A stretch of 64,000 nt of DNA from an uncultured Faecalibacterium sp. GTDB lineage: Bacteria > Bacillota > Clostridia > Oscillospirales > Ruminococcaceae. Made by a program: the position numbers and the translations under genes. Below the pieces are notes generated by a model that was given only the letters and a program-made list of their open reading frames with translations, was not told the origin of the DNA and did no database searches. Numbering within the stretch: the first letter of the stretch is position 1; every line of letters starts with the position of its first letter. This document shows positions 57,804 to 64,000 of this stretch, piece by piece. The stretch is taken from the NCBI GenBank assembly GCA_934539245.1, contig CAKTCK010000009.1:5859-69858 (forward strand). Reading direction: 5' to 3'.

Positions 57804-60800
57804 TCAGCGTTTGCCGGTGGGGTTGCAGACAATGGAAGTGTTTGCCTCGGTCACTTCGGCGGCATAGGTCTTGGTGCCGTCGCCGTTGTCGGTGACAGTC
57901 ACGGTGATCTCATCGCCGGAATCGGCAGTCAGGGTCAGGGTGCCGTCCCCGTTGTCCGCATAAGTGCCCTTGGCGGCTTCGATCCCGGCATTGTCGGCGG
58001 TGTAGTCATAAGCCACCGAGAAGGTGCCATCCTCCATCAGGTAGATGTGGCAGCCCAGCCAGCCGCCTGCGTCCTTCTGGGACAGCTCCATAAACAGGCC
58101 GTCCATAGCAGGGGCTGCGGATGCTGCATTGGGGTCAAGGGTGCCGGTGGGGTTGCAGACCACAGAAGTGTTGGCCTCGGTGAACTCCAGCGTGTAGCTG
58201 ATGGTGCCGTCTGCGTTGGCGGCGGCTGCGGCGGTGTGCACCGTGCCGTCCGCTGCGGTCAGGGTCAGGGTGCCGTCTGCGCCGATCTCGTAAGTGCCCT
58301 TTTCGCCCTCGACACCGGTATTTTCAGCGTTGTAATCGTAGGTGACGGAGTAGCTGCCATCCTGCATCAGGTAGACGTGGCAGCCCAGCCAGCCGCCTGC
58401 ATCAGTCTGAGACAGCTCCATAAACACACCGTCCTTTGCTTCTTCCGAAGCTGCGGTGCTCTCGGCAGTCTCGGAGGCGGCTGCACTCGAAGCGGCTGCG
58501 CTCTCAGAGGAAGCTGCCGCTGCCGGTGCGCTGCCGCTGCGGAAGAACATGGCCCAGAACACCAGCGCCACCACGGCAGCGATGCCCACGCAGATGCCAG
58601 CCTTTGCGCCCTTGCCCAGCTTTTTACCGGCGGGGATGCGCTTGAGGATCAGCAGCACGATGGCAATGAGCAGGATGCTGTCCACGATGGCCAGCAGGAT
58701 GAGCCAGTAGGGGGTGTTATCCACAGCTGCCGCAATGGCGATGCTGTTTGCCTGCGTGTACAGGATGTTGTGGCAGGCGCGGCGCATGGCCTGCTGTGCG
58801 GTGTTGGAGGAGGAATCCAGCTTGACGCCCATCAGGCAGAGCATCATGTCGCCGCCTGCGCGGAGGGCAAGGTTGATGTCCATCCAGCTGGTGTTGCCCA
58901 TGGCGGAGTCGGTGACCACCATGCCGTGGAAGCCCCACTCGTTGCGGAGCACATCGGTGAGCAGCGCCTTGGAAGCGCCCGCCCAAGTGTTGCCAAGGCG
59001 GCTGTAGCTGCTCATGACAGCGGTGGTGCCGCCCTCCTTGACAGAAAGCTCAAAGGGCTTGAGGTAGATCTCGCGGATGGACTGCTCGTTTGCCCACACC
59101 GAGATGGACAGGCGGTTGGACTCCTGATCGTTCAGGGCAAAGTGCTTGATGTAGGTGTACACGCCCTGACTGTCCACGCCCTGCACCATGGCAGCGCCCA
59201 TTTTACCGGACAGCAGACCGTCCTCGCTGTAATACTCGAAGTTACGGCCGGAGAAGGGGGTGCGGTGGATGTTCATGCCGGGGGCATACAGACCCACCAC
59301 ATGGTTTGCGGCGGCCTCGGCGCCAAAGGCGGTGCCAAAGCGCTGGGCAAGGTCGGTGTTCCAGCTGGAACCCACAATGACCTCGCTGGGGAAGGAAACG
59401 CCCTTCAGGTTGCTGACCAGACTGTTGATACCGGCAGGGCCGTCCAAATCGTTGGTGGCGGGCTTGCCCACGCTGGCAACCTCCGGGGTGGACCAGCCGC
59501 CGTTGGAGATCATGTTGGTCATGTCGTCCACGCTGAGCTGCTCCAGCAGGTCGTTCCACTTGGGGTCATCGTAATCCAGCCCGGTCATATCCTCCAGCGT
59601 CAGGCCGTGGTCGGCAATGGTAATGGGCTGGTCGCTGTCGTTATTCTCGTAGACCGGGGTATTCTCCTTGGCGGCAACGGTCTCTGCGCTGGCAGTCTTG
59701 CCGTCGGTGCGAGCGGTAGGCAGCGTGCCCTCCCAGTCGGCGCGGGAGACATACTGCTTGATCTGACCCTGTGCCACATCCTCAAACTCGTTGGTGGCAG
59801 CCACAAGGTCGGTGCTGCGGACATTTTCGCCGCTGTAAGTGATGGTGGCGGGCACTTCGTACTCCCGCTGGTCGATCACGTCATGGGCGTTGTTCATCAG
59901 CTTGATCTGGTAAGTACCGGCTTCCAGAACGTAAGCCTTTGCGCCGGTCTCATCGTAGGAAGCCATATCCTCCGGGGCAAAGGTGACGGTCACCTTCTCG
60001 GAAGCGCCGGGCTGCAGCAGGCTTGTCTTTGCAAAACCTGCCAGCACCACATGGGATTTTTCAATGCCGCCGACGGTATAGGGTGCGGTGTAGTAGACCT
60101 GCACCACGTCCTTGCCAGCCACAGCGCCGGTGTTCTTGACCTCCACGGTCATCTCGATGGCGCTGTCGGTGGTCTTGTAGTCGGCGATGGACTGCTCAAA
60201 GGTGGTGTAGGACAGACCGTAGCCGAAGGGGTACTGCACTGCCTTTGCGTAGGCGGCTTCATCACACACGCCGGTAGTGTTGTCCACATAGCGGGTCTCG
60301 TAGAAGCGGTAGCCCACATAGATGCCCTCGGCGTACTCCACATAGTGGTGCTTGAGATTGGCGTAAGTAAAGTCGCCGGCGTTCCAGTAAGCCGGAGCGG
60401 TGGTCAGGTCGTAAGCGTAGGTATCCGACAGACGGCCGGAGGGGTTCACCTTGCCGGACAAAATCTCGCCCACGGCGTTGAAGCCGGTGGAGCCAAGGCT
60501 GCCGATCCACAGAGCGGCGTCAATGGAGTCATCCTCCAAGAAGCCCAGTTCCATGGCGTTGGAGGAGTTGACCAGCACGATCACCTTGCTGAAGCCCTGT
60601 GCCTTGATGAGCGCCAGCAGGTCCTCTTCGTCCTGCGTCAGCTCCAGATAATGCTTGCCGTCATCGGTCTTGCTGTAACCGGCGGCGTACATATCCTGCG
60701 GCAGGTCGCCGCCCTCGCCGCCCACGCGGGAGATGGTGACGATGGCCACATCCGAGAAAGCTTTTGCATTCTGCAGCAGCGTGTCGGTGTACTGGGCTGC

Positions 60801-61319
60801 GGGCACCTCGGCAGGGGTGAAGTTGGAGCCTTCAAAGCCCTTCTGGGCTGCACGGCTGACGCCGGACTTCTTGTAGAAATCCACCAGTTCCTGATTGACC
60901 GTGAACCCGGCGTTGGTCAGGCCGGTGACGAGGTCAATGTTGGAGGAGGTGTCGCTTGCGCCGGAGCCGCTGCCGCCGTAGATGGGGTCCACGGAGCCGT
61001 AGCCGAACAGGTTGACGGCGGTGCCCTCTGCCAGCGGCAGGGCGTTGTCCTGATCCTTCAGCAGAACAGCACCCTCCTGCACCAGCTCCTGTGCCATGGC
61101 GCGGCTCTGCTCTGCCGCCTGCTCCACGGTCAGGCTCTGGCCGGTGGTCACCTGCTTCTGCCCGGTCAGCAGCGGGTTGAAGTTTGCGGTCATAAACGGG
61201 GTGATGGCGGAATAGAAGATTCCGCAGGCGATGTTGACCACGAGACCGATGGTCAGCAGCACCGCAATGGGAACGATGCCTTTTTTGCGGGGCGGCCGCT
61301 TTTCGTTACGCTCTTTCAC
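57804..61319 (-). CDS. Domain-permuted, membrane-anchored GH3 enzyme with C-terminal tandem repeats
   Basis: 1171 aa. Order: TM1 (15-37); GH3 C-domain first (about 80-310, EGAVLLKDQDNALPL); fibronectin-like domain (about 330-490, PFGYGLSYTTFEQS); then the catalytic GH3 N-domain (about 590-850) with DLDGPAGINS, YIKHFALND and nucleophile D804 in GMVVTDSAMG. TM2 (870-893), a basic loop, TM3 (906-926) and an Ala/Ser/Glu linker follow. Two repeats of about 97 residues (964-1060, 1074-1169) end the protein, each with two Cys. The topology puts catalytic part and repeats outside. GTG start 61319 with AAGGA. Reversed GH3s are known from Butyrivibrio and Ruminococcus; the repeats I do not recognise. 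Confidence 0.9.
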   Translation of the reverse strand: MKERNEKRPPRKKGIVPIAVLLTIGLVVNIACGIFYSAITPFMTANFNPLLTGQKQVTTGQSLTVEQAAEQSRAMAQELVQEGAVLLKDQDNALPLAEGTAVNLFGYGSVDPIYGGSGSGASDTSSNIDLVTGLTNAGFTVNQELVDFYKKSGVSRAAQKGFEGSNFTPAEVPAAQYTDTLLQNAKAFSDVAIVTISRVGGEGGDLPQDMYAAGYSKTDDGKHYLELTQDEEDLLALIKAQGFSKVIVLVNSSNAMELGFLEDDSIDAALWIGSLGSTGFNAVGEILSGKVNPSGRLSDTYAYDLTTAPAYWNAGDFTYANLKHHYVEYAEGIYVGYRFYETRYVDNTTGVCDEAAYAKAVQYPFGYGLSYTTFEQSIADYKTTDSAIEMTVEVKNTGAVAGKDVVQVYYTAPYTVGGIEKSHVVLAGFAKTSLLQPGASEKVTVTFAPEDMASYDETGAKAYVLEAGTYQIKLMNNAHDVIDQREYEVPATITYSGENVRSTDLVAATNEFEDVAQGQIKQYVSRADWEGTLPTARTDGKTASAETVAAKENTPVYENNDSDQPITIADHGLTLEDMTGLDYDDPKWNDLLEQLSVDDMTNMISNGGWSTPEVASVGKPATNDLDGPAGINSLVSNLKGVSFPSEVIVGSSWNTDLAQRFGTAFGAEAAANHVVGLYAPGMNIHRTPFSGRNFEYYSEDGLLSGKMGAAMVQGVDSQGVYTYIKHFALNDQESNRLSISVWANEQSIREIYLKPFELSVKEGGTTAVMSSYSRLGNTWAGASKALLTDVLRNEWGFHGMVVTDSAMGNTSWMDINLALRAGGDMMLCLMGVKLDSSSNTAQQAMRRACHNILYTQANSIAIAAAVDNTPYWLILLAIVDSILLIAIVLLILKRIPAGKKLGKGAKAGICVGIAAVVALVFWAMFFRSGSAPAAAASSESAAASSAAASETAESTAASEEAKDGVFMELSQTDAGGWLGCHVYLMQDGSYSVTYDYNAENTGVEGEKGTYEIGADGTLTLTAADGTVHTAAAAANADGTISYTLEFTEANTSVVCNPTGTLDPNAASAAPAMDGLFMELSQKDAGGWLGCHIYLMEDGTFSVAYDYTADNAGIEAAKGTYADNGDGTLTLTADSGDEITVTVTDNGDGTKTYAAEVTEANTSIVCNPTGKR

Positions 61320-61374
61320 TACAAATTCCTTGCCTTTCCTTCATTCTTTTGGTGAATCAGCGGATGTTACCATT

Positions 61375-61383
61375 ACTATAACA
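61375..61383 (-). promoter_or_regulatory. Extended -10 promoter of the GH3 operon
   Basis: TGT-TATAGT on the minus strand, about 56 nt before the GTG start, with no consensus -35. That is typical of a promoter needing an activator such as the adjacent AraC-type protein. Confidence 0.5.
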
Positions 61384-61422
61384 AAGGAAAGCCGGGCGGG
61401 TATATCAATAAAAAGAAGTTTA

Positions 61423-61452
61423 TAAAAAAATGCGGAACAAACCGCCCCGCAT
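61423..61452 (-). terminator. Terminator of the AraC-type regulator gene
   Basis: ATGCGG/CCGCAT arms (61430-61435, 61447-61452), then seven T's on the minus strand. Confidence 0.82.
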
Positions 61453-61467
61453 CTCTGGAATATCACC

Positions 61468-62682
61468 TTATGTATTTGTCAGTTCCTGCGGGCAGTCCCG
61501 GTACTGCTGCGGGGTCTGTCCAGTGCGGTCCCGGAAGATCTTGGTAAAATAGCTCTGGGAGGCATAGTTCAGGATACCGGAAATTTCCGCCAGCGAATAC
61601 TCGGTGTACCGCAAAAGATACTTTGCCTCCTCCACCCGCTGCGCGTGGAGATAATCCGGGATGGAACAGCCGGTCTCCTGCCGGAAGCGCTCTGCCACGG
61701 TCTTGGAGCTGAGCCCGGTCAGCAGGGCAAGGTGTTCGGCGCGGATGTTCTCGTGCAGGTGGCGGGAGATATAGTGCAGGCACTTTTGCACCGTGGGCGA
61801 GTAGCTACCCTGCTTGCCCTGCTGCACCTTGCGGCAGAAATCCATGCTCATATCATAGACGGTGCGCAGGATGTCGATAGCTTGGGTCATCACGTCCATC
61901 CGCTGGCAATATAGGTCGCTGAGGGTCAGGGCTTCTTCCTCGTCCATGCCGCCCTTGATGGCGGCACGGGATACAATCACGGCAAACCCCACAAAATGGT
62001 ACTTCATCTGCCGCAGGGGGTCATCCGACATTTTTCCGTTTTGTCCCTGCTCCGGCTTGCGCATATACCGGGCAAGCTCCTTCACGTTTCCTGCTGCAAC
62101 CAGCGCGGCGATGCGGTCCTCCAGCCGGGTGGTAACATGAGCCTCCGGGGTTTCCCGTATCTGGAACAGCGCCGCCTGAAACGGCTGTCCGATGGGCAGA
62201 CGGTCTTCATCGTTGCACAGCAGAATATTCTCCTCCGGGATCATGGTGCCGTGCACAAGGCACAACAAAAGGCAGACCGTGCTTTTCAACTGCGAAAGGG
62301 TGACCAGCGGAGAGTTGAGCAGCCCGGTAGCCAGCGTGCGCAGTGCTTCCGGGGTGAACAGACTTTCCTGCCCGTAGGCGGCAAAAATTTCCTCATAACT
62401 GCGATGCACCGGAGACACCAGCCCCGTGACCCAGTACAGCTGCGCATCCAGCTTTGCCACCGCGAACAGATAGCCGGGCTTGATGTGGAAAATGGTCGGG
62501 TGCAGCGCGTCCCGCTTTTGCAGCTCAAAATCCTGCACCGCCATCTTGAAGCCGTATTCCGGCACCGGTGTTTTGGAAAAGCGGGACCACTCCGCCACCA
62601 CATGACCGTCCTGCGCCACCAGAAGCGCCGGGATCTGGGTAGCCTCGTACAGGTGCTGACAAATGCTCTGGTACTGCTCCAT
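61468..62682 (-). CDS. AraC family transcriptional regulator
   Basis: 404 aa. A large N-terminal sensor region (about 1-290) with no TM is followed by two helix-turn-helix motifs of the AraC type at the C-terminus (about 300-398: HENIRAEHLALLTGLSSKTVAERFRQ and SLAEISGILNYASQSYFTKIFR). ATG 62682 with AAGGTG upstream was chosen over a 14-codon extension. It lies directly upstream of, and in line with, the GH3 genes, so regulation of beta-glucoside use is likely but inferred. Confidence 0.92.
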   Translation of the reverse strand: MEQYQSICQHLYEATQIPALLVAQDGHVVAEWSRFSKTPVPEYGFKMAVQDFELQKRDALHPTIFHIKPGYLFAVAKLDAQLYWVTGLVSPVHRSYEEIFAAYGQESLFTPEALRTLATGLLNSPLVTLSQLKSTVCLLLCLVHGTMIPEENILLCNDEDRLPIGQPFQAALFQIRETPEAHVTTRLEDRIAALVAAGNVKELARYMRKPEQGQNGKMSDDPLRQMKYHFVGFAVIVSRAAIKGGMDEEEALTLSDLYCQRMDVMTQAIDILRTVYDMSMDFCRKVQQGKQGSYSPTVQKCLHYISRHLHENIRAEHLALLTGLSSKTVAERFRQETGCSIPDYLHAQRVEEAKYLLRYTEYSLAEISGILNYASQSYFTKIFRDRTGQTPQQYRDCPQELTNT

Positions 62683-62742
62683 GTTTTTCACCTTCCTCTG
62701 TTCTATTCTATATAACTGTACCATACCGGGCTGCGCCGTGCA

Positions 62743-62789
62743 ATAAAAAGTCCGGCTGTTCCCGTCCTTTTGGGGCAGAAACAGCCGGA
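62743..62789 (-). terminator. SDR gene terminator
   Basis: A 10-bp stem TCCGGCTGTT/AACAGCCGGA (62751-62760, 62780-62789), then TTTTTATT on the minus strand. Confidence 0.9.
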
Positions 62790-62828
62790 TAAAGAGAAGA
62801 AAATGAAGGAGAAAATGTCAAAAGGCAG

Positions 62829-63575
62829 TTAGACTCTTGCCAAGCCGTCCACGCTCAGCACAACGCCGGTGATGTAGGATGCCTTCTCCGAGGCAAGGAA
62901 CACCAGTGCATTGGCGATGTCCTCCGGCTGCCCCAGACGGCGCAGGGGGATCTGTGCAACAAGGGGATCAAGGATCTCCTTAGGCACAGCTTTCATCATG
63001 TCGGTCTCGGTAATGCCGGGGGCAACCGCGTTGACCCGGATGCCCTGCGGGCCAAGCTCCCGGGCAAGGGTCAGGGTAAAGCCGTTGACTGCGAACTTGG
63101 AGGTAGGGTAAGCCACGCCGGTGACCTGCCCGGTAATGGACACCACCGAGGAGACGTTCAGGATGACGCCGCTGTGTTGCTCTGTCATCCACTTGGCGGC
63201 GGCATGGGCGCAGTTGAACACGCCCTTGACGTTCAGGTCCATGGTCTTGTCGAACAGCTCTTCTGTATAGCTGGCAAAGGGGGTGCTTTCCGACATACCG
63301 GCGTTGTTCACCAGAATGTCGATCTTGCCGTACTTTGCGGCAACGGCATCCATAGCAGCCTGCACAGCAGCTGCATCGGCAAGGTTCGGGCAGATGCCCT
63401 CCACCACGGCCTCCGGCAGCTCGGCTTTCAGCTCTGCCACCGCGTGGTCGGCGGTCTCCTGACGGCTGGCGCACAGCACCACCGAAGCGCCCTCCTGCAA
63501 AAAGGCCTTGACGGTGGCCAGACCGATGCCACGGCTGCCGCCGGTGACAACTGCAACTTTATTTTCCAGTAACAT
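62829..63575 (-). CDS. Short-chain dehydrogenase/reductase
   Basis: 248-aa classical SDR. Cofactor motif VVTGGSRGIGLA at 10-21, NNAG (ILVNNAGMSE), catalytic Ser in NVSSVVS and YPTSK with catalytic Tyr/Lys, then the C-terminal ASYITGVVLSVDGLARV. Similar to FabG and hydroxysteroid dehydrogenases; the substrate cannot be deduced. ATG 63575 has AAGGAG seven bases upstream, better than the GTG two codons earlier. It follows the partial gene by 11 nt, so they form one operon. Confidence 0.92.
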   Translation of the reverse strand: MLLENKVAVVTGGSRGIGLATVKAFLQEGASVVLCASRQETADHAVAELKAELPEAVVEGICPNLADAAAVQAAMDAVAAKYGKIDILVNNAGMSESTPFASYTEELFDKTMDLNVKGVFNCAHAAAKWMTEQHSGVILNVSSVVSITGQVTGVAYPTSKFAVNGFTLTLARELGPQGIRVNAVAPGITETDMMKAVPKEILDPLVAQIPLRRLGQPEDIANALVFLASEKASYITGVVLSVDGLARV

Positions 63576-63586
63576 AGGCACGCTCC

Positions 63587-64000
63587 TTAATCCTCGATGT
63601 TGAGTTCTTCTTTCAGCTTCTTGGTGATGTCAAAGGCACTGTATGCCATGGGGATGTGGTAATCGTGCTTGTCGCCGTGGATGGGCTTCCAGACCTGTGC
63701 ATAGAAGGGGTTCTTCCGGGCGATCTCGGCATAGTGCCACTCGCTGCGCTGGCACTCCGGGCACCAGTGGCCGCCCCGCAGCACCGTGTTGGGGGTCGCC
63801 TTGAAGGTGTGACCAAAGGCGCACTTCCAGACCAGCGGCTTATAGACGCTTTCCAGCTTGTCGCTGACCACTTCACCGCCGCGGAATGCAGCAGCCTTTT
63901 TCATGTCCTCGAGGTCCAGCGCTTCAAAGTCCTTGCTCTCGTCGTAGCCGTGATCCAGCTTCTGCTCCTCCTCGCTGGGGTGGAACAGCTTGTAGCCCTC
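63587..64000 (-). CDS. Zinc-ribbon-containing protein, 3' part (partial)
   Basis: The frame stays open to the right edge, so only the last 137 residues are visible. They contain a C-x-x-GH...C-x-x-C metal site (WKCAFGHTFKATPN then GGHWCPECQ), resembling treble-clef/zinc-ribbon domains, and a C-terminal part IHGDKHDYHIPMAYSAFDI. I do not recognise the whole protein. It is the upstream partner of the SDR gene, which suggests a shared pathway. Confidence 0.65.
   Translation of the reverse strand, partial: EGYKLFHPSEEEQKLDHGYDESKDFEALDLEDMKKAAAFRGGEVVSDKLESVYKPLVWKCAFGHTFKATPNTVLRGGHWCPECQRSEWHYAEIARKNPFYAQVWKPIHGDKHDYHIPMAYSAFDITKKLKEELNIED

Noticed and set aside
58047..61355. 1102-codon plus-strand frame antisense to the long GH3 gene
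   Set aside because: Antisense shadow; GH3 motifs on the minus strand explain the region.

Overview
The window looks like a chromosomal stretch of a GC-rich (roughly high-50s % by eye) Clostridia/Oscillospiraceae bacterium. The protein sequences and gene orders (dgt-dnaG-rpoD, mazG-hup-rqcP-yabP-yabQ-divIC-yabR, a fused IspDF, a fused SecDF, paired GH3 enzymes) remind me of Faecalibacterium or a close relative. That assignment is an inference from memory, not a database result. Nearly all the space is coding. Most genes are on the minus strand; the plus-strand genes are typA, the 20.5-26.2 kb exporter locus, yifB and a GNAT gene. I see no CRISPR array, rRNA, transposase or prophage.

Region by region: 1-6.7 kb holds the 5' part of rpoB with its own promoter and leader, then the dgt-dnaG-rpoD operon. 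6.8-15.7 kb holds yigZ, nrdR, a secDF fusion, an aminotransferase, and clpX-clpP-tig with a structured RNA ahead of clpP. 16-20.2 kb holds tRNA-Ala(GGC), a beta-CASP RNase-like protein, typA and tRNA-Asn(GTT). 20.2-26.2 kb is the accessory-looking locus: a C39-peptidase ABC exporter, a stand-alone GyrI-like domain protein, an HlyD adaptor and a membrane-anchored protein with three Ig-like repeats, with no visible peptide substrate. 26.2-30.1 kb holds an unexplained multi-branched inverted-repeat element and glmS with a glmS ribozyme, fed by two upstream hypothetical genes. 30.1-35.4 kb holds an rRNA methyltransferase and the mazG/hup/rqcP/yabP/yabQ/divIC/yabR cluster. 35.4-49.8 kb is one long minus-strand run: ispDF, cdaA, cdaR, a flavoprotein, xpaC-like, recJ, relA, dtd, an MBL hydrolase, hemZ and a uridine-kinase-like gene. 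49.8-54.7 kb holds a MITE-like palindromic repeat, a phosphohexomutase, a small hypothetical gene, yifB and a GNAT acetyltransferase. 54.7-64 kb is a carbohydrate region: GtrA-like, two GH3 enzymes (one domain-permuted and membrane-anchored), an AraC regulator, an SDR and a partial zinc-ribbon protein.

How the genes work together: the conserved blocks cover transcription and replication initiation, proteostasis (ClpXP, trigger factor, SecDF), second messengers (c-di-AMP from CdaA/CdaR, ppGpp from RSH), isoprenoid synthesis and amino-sugar supply (GlmS under GlcN6P ribozyme control). The accessory parts are a probable peptide-export/cell-surface locus and a beta-glucoside utilisation locus under an AraC-type regulator. 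Start codons were chosen from Shine-Dalgarno spacing and, in several cases (mazG, yigZ, the gene at 29132-30001), from promoters that lie inside the longest open frame. All promoters, terminators and RNA folds were read by eye and not computed.
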